Assembly (NCBI RefSeq): GCF_030731045.1
Contig: NZ_JAVALS010000002.1
Span: forward strand, 1 to 64,000
Length of the DNA: 64,000 bases
Direction of reading: 5' to 3'
Origin: Arthrobacter horti
GTDB taxonomy: Bacteria; Actinomycetota; Actinomycetes; Actinomycetales; Micrococcaceae
Shown: positions 1-8,391 of the stretch, piece by piece
Position numbering within the stretch: position 1 is the first letter of the stretch
Layout: every line of letters begins with the position of its first letter
Notes under the pieces: model-generated
Seen by the model: only the letters and a program-made list of their open reading frames with translations
Databases searched by the model: none
Told to the model about the DNA's origin: nothing
Program-made: the position numbers and the translations under genes

Positions 1-80
1 GACAGATCACCACGAACTGGAAACAAGCCCTCGCCCAACTCGCCCTGGCCTACCCCGACCGAATCCAGCCCTACCTCTAG
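1..80 (+). CDS. C-terminal end of a possible transposase (cut by window edge)
   Basis: A reading frame entering from the left edge ends at the TAG at 78-80 and gives 25 residues ending in YPDRIQPYL. The composition (NWKQALAQLA followed by YPDRI) resembles the tails of insertion-sequence transposases, but I cannot name the family from 25 residues. It lies immediately before a coding frame that lacks a convincing start, as expected if a mobile element had landed there. The transposase identity is an inference; it could be the end of any short-tailed protein. Confidence 0.4.
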   Translation, partial: QITTNWKQALAQLALAYPDRIQPYL

Positions 81-159
81 AAACCCGGCAACGCCCCGCT
101 TACACAAACAACTTGACAGGCTCCGACTGGCGTCTGATGCTGCCGAACGGGCACGCCTC

Positions 160-570
160 GTGTTGGAATGGGAACTGTCCTGGGAGCTGGCAACAGACCG
201 TTTCCGCGAGGCCCCAGGACGGGCAGACGGCAGTCATAGCGGAGACGGACCACTTCGCAATCTGCACGGCGCACAGCATCCGCGCACCGCCCCGTTTCCG
301 CTGCCTCCGTCGGCCGAGCCACGCTACGGCGCCTGGTCCCGCGCCCTCGACCTTCCCGCCCGGCTACCGGTCTCCGCTCTGGACAAGCGGGAGAGGCTTC
401 CCCTGCTCATCGAGGCATGGCGGAACGGCCTTCGCCAGTTTGTCGTGCTTCCCTACCGGACACCACACGTGGAACTCCTGGGCCCGGGAACCATCCACAT
501 CGACTCGACGTCCTTCGGCGACCCCGATGCATTCTGCGCTGCGCTTTCCCTCTTCAACCATCAGCCCTAG
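160..570 (+). CDS. Hypothetical protein, probably N-terminally truncated
   Basis: A 136-residue frame from a GTG start. The same frame is open all the way back to the window edge, and the residues just upstream (about 112-160: QLDRLRLASDAAERARLVLE) look like normal protein, so the original start was probably lost. The C-terminal half has a natural composition, including LDKRERLPLLIEAWRNG and a glycine/proline-rich stretch ending near HIDSTSFGDPDAF. I recognise no family, signal peptide or membrane segment. It sits directly downstream of a possible transposase tail, so an element insertion that removed the N-terminus is the simplest reading. Whether any protein is made is unknown. Confidence 0.4.
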   Translation: MLEWELSWELATDRFREAPGRADGSHSGDGPLRNLHGAQHPRTAPFPLPPSAEPRYGAWSRALDLPARLPVSALDKRERLPLLIEAWRNGLRQFVVLPYRTPHVELLGPGTIHIDSTSFGDPDAFCAALSLFNHQP

Positions 571-579
571 CCTGGCGTC

Positions 580-629
580 GGCGCCACCACCCCTACGGCG
601 CCACCACCCCTACGCCGCCACCTCCCTAC
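580..629 (+). repeat. Short tandem repeat, 17-bp unit
   Basis: Two perfect copies of a 17-bp unit (GGCGCCACCACCCCTAC at 580-596 and 597-613) are followed by a diverged third copy at 614-629. The third copy runs into the stop codon of the LysR gene that ends at 626. The array fills the gap between the two convergent genes. It looks like slippage-generated sequence and shows no coding or terminator signature. Confidence 0.8.
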
Positions 630-1519
630 GGCACCAGCTCCCGTGCCACTTCCTCGAGCGCGCTCCGCACCGCCCTGATCGCCGGCCGGCCCACGCTCGC
701 GGCCCGAGCCGAGGTGAACACCGTCCGGTGCGGCGAGTCCGCGAGTTCCACCAGCCGCACGGTCGACGGCTGACGCCCCACCCAGATCAGGTCCGGCAGC
801 AGTGCCACCGCATGCCCGGACTCCACCAGGCTGATGTGTGCCTGCAGATCGGCCGTCTCGTACCGCACATCCGGTTCGAACCCGGCGGACCGGCACGCCT
901 GCTCCGCCCAGTGCCTGGTCGCCGCCCCCCGCGGTTCCATCACCCACGGCAACTCCGCCGCATCCGTGAGCCGTTCCAAGGCACTCTCCGGCGGCACCGC
1001 CAGCCGGATCGCGTCCTCCACCAGCCTCATCCGGTCCAGCCCCGGCAAGTGCGGCGCCGCGTGATGCGGGTACTGCTCCGCCACCACCAGGTCGAAGCCG
1101 TGTGCCCACGTCTCGTGCAGCGCCGTCTCCGGTTCGTACTGCACCATCTCGATCCGCAGCGCCGGATGCCTTTCCCGCAGCGCCTTCAGCGTCGCCGGCA
1201 GCAGCGCCAGCATCGCACTCTGGAACACGGCCATCCGCACGGTCCCGCGGATCTCGTCCTGGCTCGCCGCCACCGCGGCCTCCGCCCGTTCGAACGCGTC
1301 CAGCAGCTCGCCCGTGTGCTCCACCAGCAGCTGCGCCTGCGGCGTCAGCAGCACCCTCCGGCCCGATTTCCGCATCAGCTCCACCCCCACCTCCTTCTCC
1401 AGGAGCGCCAGCTGCTGAGATACCGACGACGGGCTGTACGCGAGGGCGTCCGCCACCCCCGCCAGCGTGCCGCGGATGCTCAGCTCACGGAGCAGTCGGA
1501 GCCTGCGGATCTCCAGCAT
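626..1519 (-). CDS. LysR-family transcriptional regulator, probably of putA
   Basis: A DNA-binding regulator of 297 residues, a normal LTTR length. The first 60 residues are the winged helix-turn-helix (LRLLRELSIRGTLAGVADAL, then SPSSVSQQLALLEKEVG); the rest is a periplasmic-binding-like effector domain. The start was set at the ATG giving MLEIRRLRLL because the HTH begins there; an in-frame ATG ten codons upstream (1549) is less likely. The gene is divergent from putA across about 160 bp, the classic arrangement for an LTTR and its target. Regulation of proline catabolism is therefore inferred from position. The effector (proline, P5C or another compound) cannot be read from the sequence. 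Confidence 0.85.
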   Translation of the reverse strand: MLEIRRLRLLRELSIRGTLAGVADALAYSPSSVSQQLALLEKEVGVELMRKSGRRVLLTPQAQLLVEHTGELLDAFERAEAAVAASQDEIRGTVRMAVFQSAMLALLPATLKALRERHPALRIEMVQYEPETALHETWAHGFDLVVAEQYPHHAAPHLPGLDRMRLVEDAIRLAVPPESALERLTDAAELPWVMEPRGAATRHWAEQACRSAGFEPDVRYETADLQAHISLVESGHAVALLPDLIWVGRQPSTVRLVELADSPHRTVFTSARAASVGRPAIRAVRSALEEVARELVP

Positions 1520-1586
1520 GGGGACCTCCCGATCGGGGTGCGGAAGCACCCGGGCAACAGTTCATAAAAGCTGATGCATATCCTAC

Positions 1587-1604
1587 GGAAAAGATCGCTT
1601 TTCC
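1587..1604. promoter_or_regulatory. Inverted repeat in the LysR/putA divergent region
   Basis: The sequence GGAAAA-N6-TTTTCC forms a perfect 6+6 inverted repeat in the AT-rich centre of the 163-bp gap between the two start codons. Its position and symmetry fit an operator for the adjacent LysR-type regulator. It does not match the T-N11-A LTTR core exactly, so the assignment is tentative. putA itself has a good ribosome site (AAGGAG) eight bases before its ATG. Confidence 0.4.
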
Positions 1605-1682
1605 TAATCTTCTCCCGGGCGCATACTTTTTTCAGATCCATCCGGGGACCCCGGAAATCCCCCTTCTTCACAAGGAGCACGC

Positions 1683-4600
1683 ATGAGCGCCCCCGCACGT
1701 CTCGAACTGCCGTCCGTCAGGCCCCAGGACCTGGCCACGGAGGCCATCGCCCTGGTGCGCCGCTGGCTCGAGGAAGGCGCCAAGGTCCCCGTGGACGCCT
1801 CCGCCGCACAGCTCGCCGGCGTCCTGAAGGACCCCAACGGTCTCGCCTTCACCGTCGGGTTCGTGGACGGCGTCGTCCGCCCCGAGGACCTGAGCGTCGC
1901 CGCCCGCAACCTCAAGGCCCTGGCTCCCAAGGTCCCCGCCTTCCTGCCCTGGTACATGAAGTCCGCCGTCGCCCTCGGCGGCTCCCTCGCCCCGGTGCTG
2001 CCCGGCGTCGTCATCCCCGTCGCCCGCCGCGTGCTGCGCGAGATGGTCGGCCACCTGATCGTGGACGCCACGGACGCCAAGCTCGGTGCTTCCATCGCCA
2101 AGATCAAGCGCGACGGCATCCACCTCAACGTCAACCTCCTCGGCGAGGCCATCCTCGGCCAGAACGAGGCCTCCCGCCGCCTGGAGGGCACCCGCAAGCT
2201 CCTCGCCCGCGACGACGTCGACTACGTCTCCATCAAGGTCTCCTCCACGGTCGCCCCGCACAACCACTGGGCCTTCGACGAGGCCGTGGAGCACATCATC
2301 GAGAAGCTCGCCCCGCTCTACCGCCTGGCCGCGACGTCCAACCCCCGCAAGTTCATCAACCTGGACATGGAGGAGTACAAGGACCTCGAGCTGACCATCG
2401 CGGTCTTCACCCGCCTGCTGGAGCGCCCCGAGTTCAAGAACCTGGAAGCCGGCATCGTGCTCCAGGCCTACCTGCCGGATGCCCTGAGCGCCATGATCCG
2501 CCTCCAGGAGTGGTCCGCCGCCCGCGTCGCCGACGGTGGCGCCCCCATCAAGGTCCGCATCGTCAAGGGCGCCAACCTGCCCATGGAGCAGGTCGACGCC
2601 GATCTGCACGGCTGGCCGCTGGCCACCTGGGGCACCAAGCAGGACTCGGACACCTCCTACAAGTCGGTCATCGACTACGCCCTCACCCCGGAGCGCATCG
2701 GAAACGTGCGCATCGGCGTCGCCGGGCACAACCTGTTCGACGTCGCGCTGGCGCACCTTCTCGCGGAAGCCCGCGGTGTGAAGGAGGGCCTGGAGTTCGA
2801 GATGCTGCTCGGCATGGCCACCGGTCAGGCGGAAGCGGTCAAGCAGACCGTCGGCTCCCTGCTCCTCTACACCCCCGTGGTACACCCGGGTGAATTCGAT
2901 GTGGCCATCGCCTACCTGATCCGCCGCCTCGAGGAAGGCGCCAGCCAGGAGAACTTCATGTCCGCCGTGTTCGAGCTGGACAAGAACGAGGCCCTCTTCG
3001 AGCGCGAGAAGAACCGCTTCCTCGCCTCCCTGAACGCCCTCACGGACGCCGTCCCCGGCCCCCACCGCGTGCAGGACCGCACCGCGTTCCAGGAAACGGA
3101 GGTGTCCGGCTTCGAGAACACCCCGGACACCGATCCGGACCTGCCCGCCAACCGCACCTGGGGCCGCGCCATCCTGGAGCGCGTGCCCGGCACCGCCCTC
3201 GGCCTGGCGACCGCGGACTCCCACGTGCTGAACACCGCGGAAGAGCTCGACGCCGTCATCGCCACCGCCGTCGCCCGCGGTGCCGAATGGGGCGCCCTCA
3301 CGGGAGCCCAGCGTGCCGAGGTCCTGCACCGCGCCGGTGTGCGTCTGGAGGCCCGCCGTGCCGAGCTGCTCGAGGTCATGGCCGCCGAGTGCGGCAAGAC
3401 CCTGGACCAGGGAGACCCTGAGGTTTCCGAGGCCATCGACTTCGCGCACTACTACGCGGAGCTCGCCAAGGAACTCGACGACGTCGACGGCGCCACCTTC
3501 GTGCCGTCCAAGCTGACCGTCGTGACCCCGCCGTGGAACTTCCCGGTCGCCATCCCGGCCGGCTCCACTCTCGCGTCGCTGGCCGCCGGCTCCGCCGTCG
3601 TCATCAAGCCCGCCAAGCAGGCCCGCCGCTCCGGCGCCGTCATGGTCGAGGCCCTCTGGGAGGCCTTCGACGAGGCCGGCATCGACCGCAGCGTGCTGCA
3701 GTACGTCCAGCTGGCCGACCGTGAGCTCGGCACGCAGCTGGTGTCCCACCCCGCCGTCGACCGTCTGATCCTCACCGGCGGCTACGAGACCGCCGAGCTG
3801 TTCCGCAGCTTCCGCAAGGACCTGCCGCTCCTGGCCGAGACCAGTGGCAAGAACGCCATCATCGTCACCCCGTCCGCTGACCTGGACCTCGCCGCCAAGG
3901 ACGTCGTCCAGTCCGCCTTCGGCCACGCCGGCCAGAAGTGCTCCGCCGCCTCCCTGGTGGTGCTGGTGGGCTCCGTGGCGAAGTCCCGCCGCTTCAACCA
4001 GCAGCTCGAAGACGCCGCCCGCTCCCTGAAGGTCGGCTACCCGGTGGACCCCCAGACCCAGATGGGCCCGGTCATCGAGCCCGCCCAGGGCAAGCTCCTG
4101 CGCGGCCTCACCACCCTCGGCGACGGTGAGCAGTGGGTCCTGAAGCCCCAGCAGCTGGACGAGTCCGGCAAGCTGTGGAGCCCGGGCGTCCGCACCGGTG
4201 TCAAGCGCGGCAGCGAGTACCACCAGACCGAGTACTTCGGCCCGATCCTGGGCGTCATGACCGCGGAGACCCTGGAAGAGGCCGTGGCGATGGTCAACGA
4301 GATCGACTACGGCCTGACCTCCGGCCTGCACTCCCTGGACAAGGGCGAGCTGGACTACTGGCTGCAGAACATCCACGCCGGCAACCTCTACGTGAACCGC
4401 GGCATCACGGGCGCCATCGTCCGCCGCCAGCCGTTCGGCGGCTGGAAGAAGTCCGCCGTGGGCGCGGGCACCAAGGCCGGCGGCCCCAACTACCTGGTGG
4501 GTCTGGGCTCCTGGAAGGACGCCGCGGTCACGGCCGCCGGCTCCCCGGCGATGGCTGCGCAGGGCCTCCTGAATGCCGCACGCACCGCCGGACTCGGTTC

Positions 4601-5177
4601 CGAGGACCTCGCCTGGCTGGAGGGCGCCCTCGCCTCCGACGCCCAGGCCTGGACCACCGAGTTCGGTGCCAACCGCGACGCCTCCGGCCTGACCGCCGAG
4701 CGCAATGTTTTCCGGTACCACGCCGTCCCGGCCACCATCCGCTTCGAGGGTGAGGCCTCCGGCCGCGGCCTGGCCGAGGTGCTCCGCATCGCGGCCGCCG
4801 CCGCCACGGCGTGGGGTGGAAAGACCCCGCAGGGCACCGTGGTGAGCTCCCGCGAGACGCTGCCCGCCGCCGTCGTGCAGGCTCTGAGCGCCGCCGGCCT
4901 GCAGGCCGCCACCGAGGACGACGCCGCGTGGGCCGCCCGCGTCGGCCGCCTCGCCGCCAAGACCGGCCCGGACTCCGCCGCCCGCATCCGTCTGATCGGC
5001 GCCGAGGTGCTGCCGACCGCGGAGGCCGCGAACGGCAAGCCCGATGTGGCGATCTACGCGAACGACGTCGTCGCTGCCGGCCGCGTGGAGCTGCTCACCT
5101 TCCTGAAGGAGCAGGCGGTCTCCATCACGGCGCACCGCTTCGGCACGCCGAACCACCTCTCGGATGAGCTGATCTAG
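1683..5177 (+). CDS. putA: Bifunctional proline dehydrogenase / L-glutamate-gamma-semialdehyde dehydrogenase
   Basis: Catalyses both oxidation steps from proline to glutamate: FAD-dependent proline dehydrogenase, then NAD-dependent P5C dehydrogenase. The protein has 1164 residues. The proline dehydrogenase barrel covers roughly residues 90-430 (RIVKGANLPMEQ near 292, LQAYLPDA near 261, GVAGHNLFDVALA near 346). The aldehyde dehydrogenase half covers about 500-990, with the NAD-loop region VTPPWNFPVAIPAGS near 613, the general-base Glu in LAETSGKN near 719 and the nucleophile Cys in AGQKCSAAS at about 753. A C-terminal extension of about 170 residues follows. There is no N-terminal ribbon-helix-helix domain, so autoregulation as in enterobacterial PutA is unlikely and the divergent LysR protein is the probable regulator. 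The ATG is preceded by AAGGAG. Confidence 0.96.
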   Translation: MSAPARLELPSVRPQDLATEAIALVRRWLEEGAKVPVDASAAQLAGVLKDPNGLAFTVGFVDGVVRPEDLSVAARNLKALAPKVPAFLPWYMKSAVALGGSLAPVLPGVVIPVARRVLREMVGHLIVDATDAKLGASIAKIKRDGIHLNVNLLGEAILGQNEASRRLEGTRKLLARDDVDYVSIKVSSTVAPHNHWAFDEAVEHIIEKLAPLYRLAATSNPRKFINLDMEEYKDLELTIAVFTRLLERPEFKNLEAGIVLQAYLPDALSAMIRLQEWSAARVADGGAPIKVRIVKGANLPMEQVDADLHGWPLATWGTKQDSDTSYKSVIDYALTPERIGNVRIGVAGHNLFDVALAHLLAEARGVKEGLEFEMLLGMATGQAEAVKQTVGSLLLYTPVVHPGEFDVAIAYLIRRLEEGASQENFMSAVFELDKNEALFEREKNRFLASLNALTDAVPGPHRVQDRTAFQETEVSGFENTPDTDPDLPANRTWGRAILERVPGTALGLATADSHVLNTAEELDAVIATAVARGAEWGALTGAQRAEVLHRAGVRLEARRAELLEVMAAECGKTLDQGDPEVSEAIDFAHYYAELAKELDDVDGATFVPSKLTVVTPPWNFPVAIPAGSTLASLAAGSAVVIKPAKQARRSGAVMVEALWEAFDEAGIDRSVLQYVQLADRELGTQLVSHPAVDRLILTGGYETAELFRSFRKDLPLLAETSGKNAIIVTPSADLDLAAKDVVQSAFGHAGQKCSAASLVVLVGSVAKSRRFNQQLEDAARSLKVGYPVDPQTQMGPVIEPAQGKLLRGLTTLGDGEQWVLKPQQLDESGKLWSPGVRTGVKRGSEYHQTEYFGPILGVMTAETLEEAVAMVNEIDYGLTSGLHSLDKGELDYWLQNIHAGNLYVNRGITGAIVRRQPFGGWKKSAVGAGTKAGGPNYLVGLGSWKDAAVTAAGSPAMAAQGLLNAARTAGLGSEDLAWLEGALASDAQAWTTEFGANRDASGLTAERNVFRYHAVPATIRFEGEASGRGLAEVLRIAAAAATAWGGKTPQGTVVSSRETLPAAVVQALSAAGLQAATEDDAAWAARVGRLAAKTGPDSAARIRLIGAEVLPTAEAANGKPDVAIYANDVVAAGRVELLTFLKEQAVSITAHRFGTPNHLSDELI

Positions 5178-5191
5178 CAGCTCCTCCCTCT

Positions 5192-5252
5192 CGCGAGACG
5201 ACAAAAGATGCCGCTGACGGTCAACGTCGGCGGCATCTTTTGTCTTCTCGCG
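5192..5252. terminator. Long bidirectional terminator hairpin
   Basis: Arms of about 28 bases pair with only two mismatches around a five-base loop centred near 5222. The core, ACAAAAGATGCCGC against GCGGCATCTTTTGT, brings A-runs on one side and T-runs on the other, so it can serve both strands. It begins 15 bp after the putA stop and ends just before the stop of the convergent binding-protein gene. Confidence 0.9.
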
Positions 5253-5268
5253 GAGGAACGAGGCGGGC

Positions 5269-6252
5269 TTACTTCTTCGGCAGGCCCGGCGGGTTCAGCT
5301 CGGAGTGCTGCACGGCCTCGGCGGTCAGGCCCCAGCGGTCCAGGATCTTGCCGTACGTGCCGTCCTGGATGAGGTCGTTGAGGGCGGCCTGCGCGGCCTT
5401 GGCGAAGCCGTTGCCCTTCTTGGTCCCGACCGCGATGTTCGCCTTGAGCGGCCATCCGCCGTCGAGCAGCCCCACCAGCTTCGTCTGCCCCGTGTTCGCA
5501 GCCTTGTACGCGGCCGTCGCGTTGGGACCGAGGGTCAGGTCCGCCCGCCCGGACTGCAGGGCCAGCGTGGACGCCGAGTCGTCGTCGTAATACTGGAACT
5601 GCACGGGCGGCAGGCCCGCCTTCTTGTTCTCCGCGTCCCACGCCAGGAGGATCGACTCCTGATTGGTGCCGGAGCCCACGATGATCTTCTTGCCGGCCAC
5701 GTCGGCGGGCTTGCTGATGGAGGTGATGGGACTGTCGCTCTTGGCGTAGAAGCCCAGCTTGTCGCTGCGGTAACTGGCGAAGTCGAACTTCTCCTTGCGC
5801 GCCTCCGTCACGGTGACGTTGGAGATGACCGCCTCGTACTTGCCGGATTCGACGCCGAGCGGCCAGTTCTCCCAGCTGGTGGGCACGATGTCCGCCTTCA
5901 GCCCCAGCTTCTGGGCGACCGCGACGGCGATGTCCACCTCATTGCCCACGGGCGTCTTGCTGTCGCTCGCGTAGACGGCCAGCGGGGCTGCGTTGGGACT
6001 GACCGCGACCGTCAGCTTGCCGTCCGCCTTGACGGCGTCCGGGACCAGTGCCGCGGCGGCGGGGTCCTCGGTGACGGGGAAGCGGTCCTGCTGCGGGCTC
6101 AGGTTGAAGACCTTCCCGGCGACGGTGGCGGAGGGCGACGGCGCATTGTTGTTCCCGGCCGCGTTCGCGCCCGGATCGGAGCAGGCGCTGAGCCCCACGG
6201 CGGCGGTGGCCAGAAGGACGACGGCGGCCGCGGACGTTCGTGCAGAGCTCAT
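5269..6252 (-). CDS. Amino-acid-type ABC transporter substrate-binding lipoprotein (orphan)
   Basis: An extracellular solute-binding protein of family 3 (327 residues). It has a lipoprotein signal ending in the lipobox LSAC at about residues 19-22, then the bilobal domain with KLTVAVSPNAAPLAVYA, NEVDIAVAVAQKLGLKADIVP and YEAVISNVTVTEARKEKFDFA, typical of polar amino acid binders. The start is the ATG at 6252, with AAAGG eight bases upstream. No permease or ATPase gene is adjacent, so it must use a transporter encoded elsewhere or act as a sensor. The convergent neighbour is putA, and an amino acid ligand is plausible but not shown. Confidence 0.88.
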   Translation of the reverse strand: MSSARTSAAAVVLLATAAVGLSACSDPGANAAGNNNAPSPSATVAGKVFNLSPQQDRFPVTEDPAAAALVPDAVKADGKLTVAVSPNAAPLAVYASDSKTPVGNEVDIAVAVAQKLGLKADIVPTSWENWPLGVESGKYEAVISNVTVTEARKEKFDFASYRSDKLGFYAKSDSPITSISKPADVAGKKIIVGSGTNQESILLAWDAENKKAGLPPVQFQYYDDDSASTLALQSGRADLTLGPNATAAYKAANTGQTKLVGLLDGGWPLKANIAVGTKKGNGFAKAAQAALNDLIQDGTYGKILDRWGLTAEAVQHSELNPPGLPKK

Positions 6253-6443
6253 GATGACCTTTCGTAGGAGTGCGTGTGCAGCCACTTTCCGGGGTGGGCG
6301 GACCGGCGGTCAAAGCGGCGCGACACGGTGCGAGACGCACGGAAACACGGGGAATCGGGACGTCATCCGGGGATGTGGGAGGGACTCCGGACGCCGCCGG
6401 AAGTCATGCCCGGACACACTGATCGGCCTCTGACCTGGAAAAA

Positions 6444-6460
6444 CGAGTACCCACTACTCG
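6444..6460. promoter_or_regulatory. Perfect inverted repeat upstream of the PxKF protein gene
   Basis: CGAGTA-CCCAC-TACTCG is a perfect 6+6 inverted repeat with a five-base spacer, 80 bp before the start of the secreted-protein gene and about 190 bp before that of the divergent binding protein. It has the size of a dimeric regulator site. The regulator is unknown. Confidence 0.45.
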
Positions 6461-6539
6461 GGTCTTTCAGGGAACGCTCAGTTTAGGCTGGGGCGACCGT
6501 GCAGCCGGGGGGCTGCCGGCACGATGGGGAGGCATCACC

Positions 6540-8327
6540 ATGAATCACTCACGCGCATTTTCAGGGCGATCGTCCCTGCATGCAGCGGGCCGCCACCTGA
6601 GCGCGGCATTGGCAGCTGGAGCGCTGCTCATCACCACCGCGGGCATCGCCCAGGCGGATGACATCTACAACAACCTGGACAACACCATCGACTCCGTGGC
6701 CGAGGTCATGCCGCTGAATGCGGGCGGGGCCACGGGCAGTACCGTCCTGAACGTCAACCCGAGCAACGGCGACGGGAAGAACGGCTGCAATCTGACCGGC
6801 CAGACGACTCTCAAGCTGGACATCAAGTCGAGCTCGCCGGCTATCGCCTCGGTCAGCCCGTCCAGTGTCACGTTCACCTCATGTGACGACCCGAAGACCA
6901 TCACGGTCACCCCGCTCACGGTGGGGTCCACCACGGTGAGCGCCACCCTGGTGTCCAGCACTGCGCAGGGAAGCTTCAACCTGGACCCGGCGACGTTCGT
7001 CGTCAACGTGACCGCCCCGGCGCCCTCCAACACGGCGCCGGCCGTGAGCATCACCGGTGTCACCACGGGCGCCTCCTACAACAAGGGCTCCGTACCCGCG
7101 GCGACGTGCAACGTCACCGACGCCGAGGACGGCCCCAGCACCTTCCCGGCCACGCTGAGCGCCATCACCGGCCCGGACTCCGCCAACGGCATCGGGTCCC
7201 AGACGGCGAGCTGCAGCTACACGGACCACGGCGGCCTGGTGGCCATGAGCTCCGTGACGTACAGCATCGTGGACTCCACGCCGCCCACCATCGACTACAC
7301 CCTGACCCCGGCCACGCCCGACGGGAACAACGGCTGGTACCAGAGCGAAGTGAAGCTGCACTGGATCGTCTCCGAACCGGATTCCACCAGCACGCTCTCC
7401 ACCACCGGCTGCGTGGATCAGGACGTCACCGCAGACCAGCAGTCCACCGACTACTCCTGCAGCGCCACCAGCAGCGGCGGCAGCGCGGGCCCGGTGACGG
7501 TGTCCCTGAAGAAGGACGGCACCGCGCCGAGCGTCGGCTACACCAGCGCCTCCGGCACCCTCGGGGAGAACGGCTGGTACGTCTCGGACGTGACCGCCAC
7601 CTTCACCGGCACGGACGCCACGTCCGGCCCGGCCAGCGCCACCCAGACCGCCACGTCCAGCGGTGAGGGGTCCGCCGTCGTCGTCGACAGCCCCGCCTTC
7701 ACCGACAACGCCGGCAACTCCAGCGCCGTGGGCGCCGCCGGCCAGAGCTTCAAGATCGACAAGACCGCCCCGACGGCCAGCTTCGATTCGACCCTGGGTG
7801 ACGTCTACTTCGGCTACGTCCCGGCCGCCCCGAGCTGCACGTCCGCCGATGACCTGTCCGGCCCTAACGGCTGTGTGGTCACCGGCTATTCGACGGCTCT
7901 GGGCCACCACACCCTGACCGCCACCGCCAAGGACATGGCCGGGAACACGTCCGTCACCACGCAGGACTACACGGTTCTGGCCTGGACGCTGAAGGGCTTC
8001 TACCAGCCGGTGGACATGAACGGCGTGCTCAACACCGTCAAGGGCGGCAGCACCGTCCCGGCGAAGTTCCAGGTGTTCGCCGGCCCCACGGAGCTGACCG
8101 ATCCGTCGCTGCTGAGCTTCAGCGCCAGCAAGATCACCTGCTCCACCACGGCCACGCAGGACGCCATCGAGACCACCGCCACGGGCAACACCTCGCTGCG
8201 GTACGACGTCACGGGCGGCCAGTTCATCTACAACTGGAAGACCCCGACCACCACGGGCAGCTGCTACCGGCTGACCGTGACGGCGGCTGACGGCTCGAGC
8301 ATTTCGGCCAACTTCAAGATCAAGTAA
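6540..8327 (+). CDS. Secreted Ig-like repeat protein with C-terminal PxKF domain
   Basis: An exported 595-residue protein of unknown function. A signal peptide covers residues 1-39 (hydrophobic core LAAGALLITTAG, cleavage after AQA). The middle contains several Ig-like beta-sandwich repeats with recurring features: GWYQSEVKLHW and GWYVSDVTATF, each after a TPPTIDY or TAPSVGY lead, and DKTAPTASFD. Cysteines are paired in several repeats, suggesting disulfides outside the cell. The C-terminus holds the PxKF signature (GGSTVPAKFQVF near 500-511) found in actinobacterial surface or secreted proteins. There is no LPXTG sorting motif. The ATG has GGGGAGG upstream. Adhesion or cell-envelope binding is only a guess. 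Confidence 0.8.
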   Translation: MNHSRAFSGRSSLHAAGRHLSAALAAGALLITTAGIAQADDIYNNLDNTIDSVAEVMPLNAGGATGSTVLNVNPSNGDGKNGCNLTGQTTLKLDIKSSSPAIASVSPSSVTFTSCDDPKTITVTPLTVGSTTVSATLVSSTAQGSFNLDPATFVVNVTAPAPSNTAPAVSITGVTTGASYNKGSVPAATCNVTDAEDGPSTFPATLSAITGPDSANGIGSQTASCSYTDHGGLVAMSSVTYSIVDSTPPTIDYTLTPATPDGNNGWYQSEVKLHWIVSEPDSTSTLSTTGCVDQDVTADQQSTDYSCSATSSGGSAGPVTVSLKKDGTAPSVGYTSASGTLGENGWYVSDVTATFTGTDATSGPASATQTATSSGEGSAVVVDSPAFTDNAGNSSAVGAAGQSFKIDKTAPTASFDSTLGDVYFGYVPAAPSCTSADDLSGPNGCVVTGYSTALGHHTLTATAKDMAGNTSVTTQDYTVLAWTLKGFYQPVDMNGVLNTVKGGSTVPAKFQVFAGPTELTDPSLLSFSASKITCSTTATQDAIETTATGNTSLRYDVTGGQFIYNWKTPTTTGSCYRLTVTAADGSSISANFKIK

Positions 8328-8339
8328 GGAAGAACGCCG

Positions 8340-8391
8340 ACGACGGCGGGTGGCCGGGCGCGCATGCCCGGCCACCCGCCGTCGTATTTTT
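8340..8391. terminator. Strong bidirectional terminator hairpin
   Basis: A perfect 20-bp stem (8340-8359 with 8366-8385) around a six-base loop is followed by ATTTTTC on the plus strand. It closes the secreted-protein gene at 8327, and its distal edge touches the stop codon of the convergent slipin gene. Confidence 0.92.

Noticed and set aside
1668..5204. A 1178-codon open frame on the minus strand opposite putA
   Set aside because: It mirrors putA in a high-GC genome, where antisense frames stay open by codon bias; its product is Gly/Val/Asp repeats without any domain.
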